A DNA stretch of 64,000 nucleotides from NCBI RefSeq assembly GCF_000317535.1, contig NC_019757.1, positions 285,001 to 349,000 on the forward strand, read 5' to 3'. The stretch comes from Cylindrospermum stagnale PCC 7417. GTDB lineage: Bacteria > Cyanobacteriota > Cyanobacteriia > Cyanobacteriales > Nostocaceae. Positions 26,769 to 35,822 of the stretch are shown piece after piece. Positions within the stretch are counted from its first letter, which is position 1, and every line of letters starts with the position of its first letter. The notes below the pieces were generated by a model, which was not told where the DNA came from, did no database searches, and saw nothing but the letters and a program-made list of their open reading frames with translations. The translations under genes were made by a program, and so were the position numbers.

Positions 26769-27530
26769 ATGTTAAATTTAAACCTACCAAGGTACTTACC
26801 CTCAGCCGAAGAACTACCCGACTCTGACGAAACACCTGTGGATAATGAACTACAAGAATTAATACCAGGTTTACTCAAAGCCATCTTGCTCCTACTTTGG
26901 GCAGACAAAATGGACTGGTTTTTTGCGGTAGACATGGGAATTTATTATCACCCTGATAAACCGCCAATTGTCCCCGATGGGTTCCTGAGTTTAGGGGTAG
27001 AAAGATTTTATGATGAAGAACTGCGCCCTAGTTATGTTTTATGGGATGAAAACGTTCTCCCAATTTTCGTATTAGAGGTAGTTTCCCCAAATTATCGTAA
27101 AGAATACAGCACAAAGTTAGAAGAATATGCAGCTTTAGGTATTCTTTATTATGTGATTTATTCTTCTCGTCGTCGTCGCAAACCACACCTAGAAGTGCAT
27201 AAATTAGTTAATGGCAAGTACGAGTTACAGCCAGGAAACCCAGTTTGGCTACCAGAAATAGGCTTAGGAATTGGTTGTGAACGGGGAAACTATTGCGGTG
27301 TCACAAGGGAATGGATGTATTGGTATGACGAAGCCGGCAAACGTTACCCAACACCACAAGAACAAATTACCACAGCACAACAGCAAGTACAATTTGCAGA
27401 ACAAAGAGCTAAGTTTGCAGAACAAAGAGCGCAACAAGAAGCTGAACGCGCCCAACAAGAAGCCGAACGCGCCCAACAATTGGCAGAAAAATTGCGGGAA
27501 TTAGGGGTAGATCCTGATAATCTTGGGTAA
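26769..27530 (+). CDS. Uma2 family (DUF820) putative endonuclease, paralogue 2
   Basis: This 253-aa protein is a close paralogue of the Uma2 protein at 16683. The start is the ATG at 26769 (MLNLNLPRYLPSAEELPDSD), equivalent to the paralogue's start; upstream in-frame sequence belongs to a repeat. Motifs are IVPDGFLSLGVERF near residue 70, VLEVVS near 107 and the YYVIYSSRRRRK segment. The C-terminal 60 residues form a charged coiled coil built from tandem units (QRAKFAEQRAQQ, EAERAQQ twice), longer than in the paralogue. The role of the family is unknown; a nuclease fold is predicted. Confidence 0.85.
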   Translation: MLNLNLPRYLPSAEELPDSDETPVDNELQELIPGLLKAILLLLWADKMDWFFAVDMGIYYHPDKPPIVPDGFLSLGVERFYDEELRPSYVLWDENVLPIFVLEVVSPNYRKEYSTKLEEYAALGILYYVIYSSRRRRKPHLEVHKLVNGKYELQPGNPVWLPEIGLGIGCERGNYCGVTREWMYWYDEAGKRYPTPQEQITTAQQQVQFAEQRAKFAEQRAQQEAERAQQEAERAQQLAEKLRELGVDPDNLG

Positions 27531-27546
27531 AGGAAAGTCCATCATT

Positions 27547-27574
27547 GTAGAGACGTTTCCTAAAACATCTCTAC
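27547..27574. repeat. Palindromic repeat, gtagagacgtt family, copy 1
   Basis: The sequence gtagagacgtttcctaaaac then atctctac forms an imperfect hairpin just after the Uma2 stop codon. Related copies lie at 32997-33022 and 57208-57235. It could act as a weak terminator. Confidence 0.6.
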
Positions 27575-27608
27575 ATTAGACATCTCCAATTATCTCAACG
27601 ACAGTTAA

Positions 27609-28589
<981 letters not shown>

Positions 28590-28671
28590 CGGGATTGTCA
28601 GTAGTTGACTAACTTTTCCTCAAGGAAGCGATGAGCCTGCATGAACTGATACTAAGTCCATAAATGTAGCA

Positions 28672-28716
28672 AACCGCAAACAAGGCGATTTTTAAACCCT
28701 TGTTCGCGGTTTTTTG
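28672..28716 (+). terminator. Rho-independent terminator after por
   Basis: The stem aaccgcaaacaagg pairs with ccttgttcgcggtt (one mismatch) across a loop of about 12 bases and runs into a T-tract (tttttt). It lies 83 bp downstream of the por stop codon and upstream of pcxA, so it likely ends por transcription. Confidence 0.75.
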
Positions 28717-28934
28717 GCATTTGTTGTCATTTCACCTGATTTTGGGCTTAACCGAAAGCTAGCTAATTGAAACTAATTTGTGAGGATAGGCGTCTGTTAA
28801 GGTATTCTTTAGACCCGTATTTATTTTAAAAAGTAGTGGATAATATCTAAGAATATTCCCAGATGGATTTTACCAATTATTGATGTTTAGTAAATTACCA
28901 GATTACCTAGATATATAGAGCAAAAATATCTGCT

Positions 28935-30194
28935 ATGAAAGCACCTCTTTTCGCAAAGATTACAGATTACTGGCACAAATTTCAGCAATGGTGTTTAGAT
29001 ACACCAGAAAGAGCGCTCCTAGAAGCTTACCAAGCGGCTCAAATTATTAAAAATATTGAAATAGAACAATTTAACAACCAAAAAATTTCTCCTGAATCAG
29101 GAATTTATGATGAGACTGTCATGTCTTATTGGCAGGTATATCTAGATAAAAATTTGGCTATTATCAATCTCAGATTAGGGGAATTTAATTTGAGTCGTAG
29201 CTTGATCAATAGCTCAGACCCCATCATTTTAAAAAAACTCCAGTTTATTGATGAAGTAATAGCTAAGTATGCCCCAGAAGATGAACAAATTAGTAACAGT
29301 CCTTTAGAGCCAATTTCTCAACAACTAAAACTTACACCTCAGGTACTCAAACAACAGTCAAATTCATCTAATGATGTTAATAAAATGCCAGCTTTATCTC
29401 AAAAAGATGGAGTGTTGCCTAGATCTATTGGTAGAACAATAAATAGAATTAAACGAGATTTTTCACCGCAGGCAGAAGAACGATTTGTGAGGAATTACCG
29501 AATTACTACAAATCGCACAAGAAGTGCAATCAGATTTTTATTAATTCTCATGATTGTACCGCTACTAACTCAGCATTTTTCTAAGCAATTCTTAGTAACC
29601 CCCATAGTAGAAAGGGTCAGAGGTGAAAACAAAACTCGAATTTTCCTTAATTCAGAAATGGAAACAGAAGCTCTTAGCGAATTAAAGATTTTTGAAAAGA
29701 AATTGAAATTTGAAAGTCTACTTCATCAAACACCAGAATTTTCACCAGTAGCGATAGAAGAAAAAGTTCACCACAAAGCTATTGAGATAGCAGAAAGTTT
29801 TCAGAGTAAAAGTAGTGGTGCTATCAGCAATGTTTTTGCTGATTTTATATCACTTATTACATTTGGCATGATCATCGCTTTGAACAAGAAAGAAATTGTG
29901 ATCGTGAAATCTTTTCTCGATGAAATTGTTTATGGACTCAGCGATAGTGCCAAGGCTTTTATTATTATTTTGTTAACAGATGTATTTGTAGGATTCCACT
30001 CACCACATGGTTGGGAGATTCTTCTTGAAGGTTTAGCAGAACATTTGGGTCTACCAGCGAGTAGAAGTGCGATATTTACCTTTATCGCTACATTTCCTGT
30101 GATTTTAAACACAATATTCAAATACTGGATATTCCGCTATCTTAGCCGCTTATCTCCTTCAGCATTAGCTACATTAAAAGAGATGGACGAGTGA
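28935..30194 (+). CDS. pcxA: Proton extrusion protein PcxA (CemA family)
   Basis: PcxA (CotA) is a membrane protein needed for light-induced, Na+-dependent proton release and pH balance in cyanobacteria; it is homologous to chloroplast envelope CemA. The 419-aa protein has a soluble N-terminal region of about 195 residues, then membrane segments near 200-216, 298-315, 341-360 and 375-395. The C-terminal part has the family blocks FVGFHSPHGWEILLEGLAEH and FIATFPVILNTIFKYWIFRY ending LSRLSPSALATLKEM. It is followed 43 bp later by an MltA-like gene on the same strand, possibly in one operon. Confidence 0.93.
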   Translation: MKAPLFAKITDYWHKFQQWCLDTPERALLEAYQAAQIIKNIEIEQFNNQKISPESGIYDETVMSYWQVYLDKNLAIINLRLGEFNLSRSLINSSDPIILKKLQFIDEVIAKYAPEDEQISNSPLEPISQQLKLTPQVLKQQSNSSNDVNKMPALSQKDGVLPRSIGRTINRIKRDFSPQAEERFVRNYRITTNRTRSAIRFLLILMIVPLLTQHFSKQFLVTPIVERVRGENKTRIFLNSEMETEALSELKIFEKKLKFESLLHQTPEFSPVAIEEKVHHKAIEIAESFQSKSSGAISNVFADFISLITFGMIIALNKKEIVIVKSFLDEIVYGLSDSAKAFIIILLTDVFVGFHSPHGWEILLEGLAEHLGLPASRSAIFTFIATFPVILNTIFKYWIFRYLSRLSPSALATLKEMDE

Positions 30195-30236
30195 TATAAA
30201 TTAGTAGAGTTCAGATATTGAGCAAGTGCAATTATT

Positions 30237-31553
30237 ATGAGTATCCTATTCAGCCAAAAACTCCGCAACTCCTTAGGTATTTCTACTTTAGTACTCGTTG
30301 GTTTAGCCAGTAGCTATCTATATAACCAGTCAAAAAATGAACACGTAAACCCACAAGCTCAAGCTACACAGAATCTATCCGGTACTCAGCAGGAGATTTT
30401 TACCCCACAGCAAACACAGACTGTTAGTCTTCTTACCTCAGTTTTTCCAAATCCTGTTATTCCTCAACAAACGCAAGATAAACCTTTATCTGAAAAATAT
30501 TCGGCATCTACATCTGCACCTTATCAAGTAATCGATGAGTGGAAAAAATATAAATTTAGCATTAATGGCAGTCAGATTTTAACTCCAACAAAACTGCCAA
30601 CCACTAAGGTTAATTTTAATCAAGCAGATTTTTTAAGCGTTCTCTCTAATACCAGAAAATATTTTCAAGACTACGCTACGGCAGATCCAGATATTTTGCG
30701 TACAGGAATTTTGGGCAGTCAAGGAGTAACTGTAAAAGATATCCTCAACACCTTAGATTTCATGATTTCTGTCTTAAGGGAGGACATTGCTAATAATCGA
30801 GCAAGTCGTTTACAAAACTCTGATTTTATTAATACTCATTTCCGAGTTATCAAATGGTCTGCTAACAACCCAAAAAGCCGGAGTCAGAAGCAACTGCGAA
30901 TTACAAAATATGCTGTTTTTACTCATCCAGGTTCTCGCACTAAAACCTCTAAATATAACATACCACTTTATAGTTTAAAGGAAAATTTTGCTGCTGACAA
31001 GTTTTACAACAAATACACAAAGCAAGATGTTTTATCAGGTATCTACGAACCAGGGGGTAAGGAATTTGGTAAGGTTGAACCTCTTGCTTATCTGACTCGT
31101 GATGGTTTAGAAGAAGCACTAATGGAAGGAACCGTACTGATTAATTTCACCGATGGCTCTAAAGCATTTTTTAATGTAGATAGAAATAATGGAATGTCTT
31201 ACATTCGGGGATTAAAAGCTACAGCACAAAAGCGTTATTGGTATTTTAGAAAGGTTGATGCTATCAAAGGCTATGGATATAAGATAGATGCAAAAATTTC
31301 TATCAAACCTGGGGTGACTTTTGCTGGAGATGTCTTAAATATTGGTTTAGGTAAAGTGATTGTGATTGAGCATAATCAAGGGGGACGCAAACACCTGCGA
31401 ATGGGAATTGTTGCCGATACAGGTGGGGCTTTTTTACCCAATCTTTATCAACTCGATTTTTTGGCAGGTATTTTTCAGAATAAGAAAGATTTTGGGAAGC
31501 ACATTAGCCAACTGCCTGAATATGCTACGGCATATATTTTAGTGAAAAAGTGA
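30237..31553 (+). CDS. MltA-like murein transglycosylase (3D domain)
   Basis: This 438-aa exported protein has an N-terminal hydrophobic anchor (about residues 14-28). The second half resembles the MltA/3D double-psi barrel: PLAYLTRDGLEEALMEGTVL with DGSKAFFNVDRNNGMSYI near residues 280-325, then QKRYWYFRKV, KPGVTFAGDVLNIGLGK, and near the end the Asp-rich MGIVADTGGAFLPN followed by LYQLDFLAGIF. MltA enzymes cleave peptidoglycan glycan strands using an aspartate in the DTGGA motif, which is retained here. I infer cell-wall turnover. The assignment rests on motif recall, not alignment. It lies 43 bp after pcxA and is followed by tandem terminator-like repeats. Confidence 0.6.
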   Translation: MSILFSQKLRNSLGISTLVLVGLASSYLYNQSKNEHVNPQAQATQNLSGTQQEIFTPQQTQTVSLLTSVFPNPVIPQQTQDKPLSEKYSASTSAPYQVIDEWKKYKFSINGSQILTPTKLPTTKVNFNQADFLSVLSNTRKYFQDYATADPDILRTGILGSQGVTVKDILNTLDFMISVLREDIANNRASRLQNSDFINTHFRVIKWSANNPKSRSQKQLRITKYAVFTHPGSRTKTSKYNIPLYSLKENFAADKFYNKYTKQDVLSGIYEPGGKEFGKVEPLAYLTRDGLEEALMEGTVLINFTDGSKAFFNVDRNNGMSYIRGLKATAQKRYWYFRKVDAIKGYGYKIDAKISIKPGVTFAGDVLNIGLGKVIVIEHNQGGRKHLRMGIVADTGGAFLPNLYQLDFLAGIFQNKKDFGKHISQLPEYATAYILVKK

Positions 31554-31639
31554 ACAGGATGCTATTTTTGGGTATCGACATCATTTAGCGACAAAGTGAT
31601 ACTAATTTATCATCATTAATAAATTATTGTCATACCATT

Positions 31640-31800
31640 TCTCTATAAAGTTGCATAAGTTAGATCCCCCCAACCCCCCTTCAAAAGGGGGGCTTTTTTG
31701 CTATTTTCTCTGTGAAGTTGCATAAGTTAGATCCCCCCAACCCCCCTTCAAAAGGGGGGCTTTTTTGCTATTTTCTCTGTGAAGTTGCATAAGTTAGATC
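31640..31800 (+). repeat. Tandem 67-bp repeats, each a terminator-like hairpin
   Basis: The unit beginning gttgcataagttagatcccc starts at 31650, 31717 and 31784, exactly 67 bp apart. Each full unit contains ccccccttcaaaagggggg followed by cttttttg, which is a textbook intrinsic-terminator shape. The third unit is broken by inserted sequence and resumes at 32113-32170. Confidence 0.85.
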
Positions 31801-31846
31801 CCAATACGGTTCGGTTAACTTTTGAATCTATCGAAGATCCCCCTAA

Positions 31847-32112
31847 GAGGATGTTTGTAAAGTATCAAGTCGTATCGAGATCCCCCCTAGCCCCCCTTAA
31901 AAATGGGGGAATTGGAGTCAAAGTCCCCCAAGGATTGGGGAGCCAGCGCGGGGAAAGGGGGTCTCCACGCCACATGCTTCTCCCAAGGGGAGACGCTGCG
32001 CGAACAAGTCGGCGGAGCCGCCCAATGCAGTGGCTCCCCATGAGCGACTGGCGTGGATTTAGGAGGATCTCAATATTTTTGATACATCACCAAGGACTTT
32101 TAAAACATCCTC
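31847..32112. mobile_element. MITE, family B copy 2, inside a 67-bp repeat unit
   Basis: This 266-bp element has ends gaggatgtttgtaaagt and acttttaaaacatcctc and TAA direct repeats at 31844-31846 and 32113-32115, the same ends and target duplication as 24570-24721. Its interior holds Nostoc-type tracts (ggggagccagcgcgggg, gcagtggctccccatgagcg) not present in copy 1, which explains its greater length. The 130-aa frame crossing this region is not a gene. Confidence 0.8.
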
Positions 32113-32115
32113 TAA

Positions 32116-32255
32116 CCCCCCTTCAAAAGCAGGGCTTTTTTGCTATTTTCTCTATGAAGTTGCATAAATAATATCCAGATAACCCCTTAAAATGGACGGA
32201 AGCCGTAACACTGAGTACATTATCTTCTAATTATTTGCGCTTACTTACTAATCAC
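32116..32255. other. Remainder of disrupted 67-bp unit and intergenic DNA
   Basis: After the MITE, the 67-bp unit resumes with cccccttcaaaagcagggct and ctctatgaagttgcat (32159 onward) and then decays. No gene is present before the cyclase stop codon at 32256. Confidence 0.5.
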
Positions 32256-32975
32256 TCAAAATAACGCCATCACAGCTGCGGGAGAACCAGAACCACCCCG
32301 TAACCGGAGAATTCCAATCACTAAAGTAGTGCCTTGAGGTGGTAGTTGTTCTAAATTGGTGAGATTCTCTAACACAATCCGCGGCTGTGATAGTACCAGG
32401 CGGTTAGTTGCAAACGTGGTGTCTTCCCCTGAGTCTACACCATGAGTATCAATTCCTATCCCGGCGATTTGCCTTTCTTTCAGCAGGAAGATGGTAGCAT
32501 CACTGCCAAACCCTGGAAAATGCATAATTCCTTCGGCATCTTGGTTAAAGAATGCATTTTGATCAAGCCACTTATCTTGCCAGCCAGTATGAAGTAGCAC
32601 CAAACTATTACTGCGAATCTCGCCGAATTGTTCCTCCCAAGCGAGAATATCTGCAATGGTGAGAACATAATCTGGATTGACTGCCACAGATGGGCGGATA
32701 TCTATGACCGCTGCTGGTACAACTAGCGACTGAGCAGGATATTGGTCAATTCCTATACCGCTACTGTAAAAACTGTTAGGGGCATTGATATGAGTGGCGC
32801 TATGTTCCCCCAAGGAGAAACGCCGTAGGTAATAACCATCTTTTGGCAGCTCGGCGACGGTGGCAAATTCTACTGGGGGGTCTCCTGCCCATTGGGGAAT
32901 ATCTGCGTCAATTATATGACTCAGGTGGAGCACACGGGTGTAGTTGATACTTTTTTGAGTTTGAGGTTTAGTCAT
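32256..32975 (-). CDS. Cyclase family protein (kynurenine formamidase-like)
   Basis: This 239-aa protein belongs to the metal-dependent cyclase/KynB family, which hydrolyses amides, lactones or imides. Motifs are HIIDADIPQWAGDP near residue 17, GEHSATHINAP near 57 (the metal site is usually HxGTHxDxP, so Asp is replaced by Asn here), LLHTGWQDKW near 125, and GIGIDTHGVDSG near 172. The role of the replacement is unknown. Its 5' end faces the msrB 3' end (both genes on the minus strand, 53 bp apart), and a palindromic repeat lies between them. Confidence 0.85.
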   Translation of the reverse strand: MTKPQTQKSINYTRVLHLSHIIDADIPQWAGDPPVEFATVAELPKDGYYLRRFSLGEHSATHINAPNSFYSSGIGIDQYPAQSLVVPAAVIDIRPSVAVNPDYVLTIADILAWEEQFGEIRSNSLVLLHTGWQDKWLDQNAFFNQDAEGIMHFPGFGSDATIFLLKERQIAGIGIDTHGVDSGEDTTFATNRLVLSQPRIVLENLTNLEQLPPQGTTLVIGILRLRGGSGSPAAVMALF

Positions 32976-32996
32976 CAGCTCTATATTCCAGAGTTA

Positions 32997-33022
32997 TAGA
33001 GACGTTGTCTGCAACGTCTCTA
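32997..33022. repeat. Palindromic repeat, tagagacgttg family, copy 2
   Basis: The sequence tagagacgttgtctgcaacg then tctcta forms an 11-bp stem between msrB and the cyclase gene. It is the most symmetric of the three copies in the window (others at 27547 and 57208) and may act as a transcript-end hairpin. Confidence 0.65.
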
Positions 33023-33028
33023 AATTCA

Positions 33029-33523
33029 TCAGGCAGGAATAAACTTCAGTGCCACACCGTTCATACAATAGCGCTTACCAGTAGGTGCAGGCCCGTCGTT
33101 AAATACGTGACCTAAATGCCCGCCACAGCGACTGCAATGCACTTCAGTTCTAGTCATAAATAACGTACGATCTACTGTAGTCGCGATCGCACCCTCAATG
33201 GGGTTAAAAAAGCTGGGCCAGCCAGTACCACTGTTAAACTTCGTTTCTGAAGTAAATAATGGTAGTTCACACCCTGCACACAGATAAGTGCCTTGAGTGT
33301 ATTGTTTATCGAGTGGGCTGGTATGAGCGCGTTCAGTTCCATGTTTCCGCAATACATAAAACTGTTCCGGCGTCAAAGTTTTGTTCCACTCTTCTTCCGG
33401 TTTAGTAATTTCAAACTCAGTCTTGGAAGTTGCCATAGTTTCTGAACTCCGATTGATATAGCGTAAGAAAAAGGCTGTGCCTACTAATGCTGCACTAATC
33501 TGCAAAAAATAGCGTTTGTCCAT
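33029..33523 (-). CDS. msrB: Peptide-methionine (R)-S-oxide reductase
   Basis: MsrB reduces methionine-R-sulfoxide in oxidised proteins. I start at the ATG at 33523 (MDKRYFLQIS), giving 164 aa; the longer frame begins at a GTG upstream. The N terminus has a hydrophobic stretch (about residues 8-22), so this form is likely membrane-anchored or exported, unlike plain cytosolic MsrB. Motifs are the two zinc CxxC pairs (CAGC and CSRC), FNSGTGWPSF, and the catalytic Cys in RYCMNGVALKF. It is complete and probably functional. Confidence 0.93.
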   Translation of the reverse strand: MDKRYFLQISAALVGTAFFLRYINRSSETMATSKTEFEITKPEEEWNKTLTPEQFYVLRKHGTERAHTSPLDKQYTQGTYLCAGCELPLFTSETKFNSGTGWPSFFNPIEGAIATTVDRTLFMTRTEVHCSRCGGHLGHVFNDGPAPTGKRYCMNGVALKFIPA

Positions 33524-33654
33524 ATATCTATGGTAAACTACACGCCATACCACTGAACCTAGCGGCTATAGTGACGGTTTTTAGTAGCTCTAAAGACCTA
33601 GAACGACTCCAATTTTGCCGAAGGATTGACTATTCTGCAATGAACAAAACGAGC

Positions 33655-34524
33655 TTAGAGATAGGCACGCTTCCACGTTTTGACAAGACCTTGAGCAATC
33701 GGTTCAATAACTTCACTGTCTGTCCAGTACCCATTATGTGAGAGAGGAGTAAAGTTAATCAGAGCGTTACCAGCATTGACTTCTATGTCAGCTTTAACAA
33801 CAGCCTTGTACTTGTCATTTATATTCTTGACGGGATATCCGAGAATATCATCCCTGTCATAGAAGTTGAGCCACTCACCTTTGATCTTTGGGTAATGTTT
33901 TGAGAGTTCTACTGAAGGCACCGCGATTGGAGTGCCAAAGTCGCTATACCGCAGTCTCCAGAGAGCGATTTGGCTACCGAGAGTGTAGAACAGCGATAAC
34001 GTTTCTCCCTTCTGTAATGGAGTGTTACCTATTTCTATGTTGGCTGTCTCATTTTGGAGATCCCAGATATAGTTACTTGCTATCACTGACCCAAGGCTAT
34101 GACCGATAACGCACAAAGGATATTTTTCTCCACCGTCTTCAGCTAACTCTGTCAGGGTTTCAGCAAACTTTTGATGTACTGCGTCGTAGATATTTCTCTT
34201 GGTAGGAGTAATCTGGTAGCCAATGCTATCTGCTAGAGAATGAAATACGAACTCACGGAGTCCAAAAAAGTTGTTGAGACTGTCAAGTGACAATCTTTTA
34301 CCTAGTTCATCCTGAATATCCTGAAGGACTGGTGCCCAGTACACTGGTTTAATTTTAAGTTTTGAATCTGCATCCTCCAGTTTTTCACCCATTAGAGCTG
34401 AAAACCGAGACTTTAGCTGCTGGGCAATACCGCTAACAAATTTGTCCGGATTTTTTTCGTTTGCAAACTCCGGATTAGCTGTCCCAAGTCCGTGGATAAT
34501 GGCTATTGCAATTTTCTGAGACAT
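33655..34524 (-). CDS. Alpha/beta-hydrolase (lipase-like)
   Basis: This 289-aa protein starts at ATG 34524 (MSQKIAIAIIHGLGTANPEF), preceded by a good ggagtc ribosome-binding site; an upstream TTG extends the frame needlessly. IIHGLG is the oxyanion-hole strand, and the nucleophile elbow GHSLGSVIASNYI lies near residue 150. A candidate catalytic His lies in LSHNGYWTD near the C terminus, and an acid in FYDRDDILGYP. This resembles lipase/esterase-like proteins with a role I cannot name. It is monocistronic. Confidence 0.75.
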   Translation of the reverse strand: MSQKIAIAIIHGLGTANPEFANEKNPDKFVSGIAQQLKSRFSALMGEKLEDADSKLKIKPVYWAPVLQDIQDELGKRLSLDSLNNFFGLREFVFHSLADSIGYQITPTKRNIYDAVHQKFAETLTELAEDGGEKYPLCVIGHSLGSVIASNYIWDLQNETANIEIGNTPLQKGETLSLFYTLGSQIALWRLRYSDFGTPIAVPSVELSKHYPKIKGEWLNFYDRDDILGYPVKNINDKYKAVVKADIEVNAGNALINFTPLSHNGYWTDSEVIEPIAQGLVKTWKRAYL

Positions 34525-34970
34525 ATCTTGACTCCATTTTCTAATTAACCAAAGATGTCGAATAAACAATTCAAAACTGTTTCTGACGGTGATTTCAACC
34601 CCGATTGAAATACTTTTCTACGTGTAGACGTACCTGGCGTTCCCGTAGGGTAGGGGTATTAGACCCTAACTTCCTGATCAGGATTTTGGGCTACAAAAAT
34701 CAGTAGCTTTCAAATGGTACAGCCTTCCATAGCTTGTCAAGTCTGCCAAATCCTACCTACATTTGCTGAAAGTAAGAATTTTGACTCTTTAGCTTTATCG
34801 GCCCAGCTTTTCGACTGTTAAGTGGCGGCAAATGTCAAGGACTTGCCTTTGCTGATCGTTTGTGAAATACTACTCTATAAACTACGGTAAATCGGTAAAG
34901 ATTTAGTAGTATTAGGAAAAACACAGCATAAAATATCCTAGCCACAATTTTTTGCGGCTTAATCGCTAAG
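34525..34970. other. Divergent intergenic region, hydrolase and dienelactone hydrolase
   Basis: This 446-bp region lies between divergent genes and has no ORF with family features. A Nostoc-type tract (cctggcgttcccgtagggta) lies near 34630. Promoters for both flanking genes must be here; none can be pinned down. Confidence 0.35.
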
Positions 34971-35720
34971 ATGACAAACACAGGAATTCGCACGACTCAG
35001 GTTAAAGTCCCCAATGGAGACTTGCAAATTGATGCTTACTTGGCTGAACCCGATCATGAGGGAACCTTTCCCGCAGTGATTGTGATTCAAGAAATCTTTG
35101 GGGTGAACAAACATATTCGAGAAGTGGCCCAGAGGCTGGCAGATGAGGGATATGTAGCGATCGCACCGACTCTGTTTCAACGCACTGCTCCTGGTTTCGA
35201 GGGTGGATACAACTCTGAAGATGTTCAATTGGGGAGAAAGTATAAGGAGCAAACCACAGCCGAGGAAATATTAAGCGACGTTCAAGCCGCGATCGCCTAT
35301 TTGCGAACCCTACCCAATGTCAAAGGGGAAGCGATCGGCTCTATAGGTTTCTGTTTTGGTGGTCATGTTGTTTACCTAGCCGCCACCTTACCGGATATCA
35401 AAGCCACAGCTTCTTTCTACGGCGGTGGGATTCCTAACTCTACACCAGGCGGTGGCGAACCTACCATCAACCGCACACCAGAAATCAAAGCGCCAATTTA
35501 CACTTTCTTTGGCAATGAAGATAAGGGAATTCCCTTAGAAGATACCGAGCAGGTGGAAGCGGCCTTAAAAGAACATCTGATTCCCCATGCTGTCTTTCGC
35601 TATGCCGGCGCAGATCATGGCTTTTTCTGCAACCATCGTGCTAGCTACAATCTCGAAGCTGCTACCGATGCTTGGAAAAATGTCCTCGAACTATTCCAAA
35701 AAAACCTGCAATTTTCATGA
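34971..35720 (+). CDS. Dienelactone hydrolase family protein
   Basis: This 249-aa alpha/beta hydrolase has the dienelactone hydrolase signature: the nucleophile Cys128 in GFCFGGHVVYLAA, an acid candidate in FFGNEDKGIP near residue 180, and His216 in GADHGFFC. The N-terminal part carries VIVIQEIFGVNKHIREVAQRLADEGYVA, typical of the family. Members hydrolyse lactones or simple esters; the natural substrate in cyanobacteria is unknown. It has an ATG start without a long leader. Confidence 0.9.
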   Translation: MTNTGIRTTQVKVPNGDLQIDAYLAEPDHEGTFPAVIVIQEIFGVNKHIREVAQRLADEGYVAIAPTLFQRTAPGFEGGYNSEDVQLGRKYKEQTTAEEILSDVQAAIAYLRTLPNVKGEAIGSIGFCFGGHVVYLAATLPDIKATASFYGGGIPNSTPGGGEPTINRTPEIKAPIYTFFGNEDKGIPLEDTEQVEAALKEHLIPHAVFRYAGADHGFFCNHRASYNLEAATDAWKNVLELFQKNLQFS

Positions 35721-35822
35721 ATTAGTAATTGGTAATCACTTCTGCACAAATACCAATTAGCAACCAATATGTTGCTCTATTAATTCGGCAAACATTAATC
35801 AAAAATCAATAAATATCACTCC

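Noticed and set aside
31640-32170. Possible CRISPR array
   Set aside because: Units of 67 bp are contiguous identical copies without unique spacers, and no cas gene is present; the same holds for the coding repeats at 5061, 25036 and 51479.
31779-32171. 130-aa open frame across the tandem repeats and MITE
   Set aside because: It is made wholly of non-coding repeat units and the MITE interior, with low-complexity Pro/Arg content and no homologous pattern.
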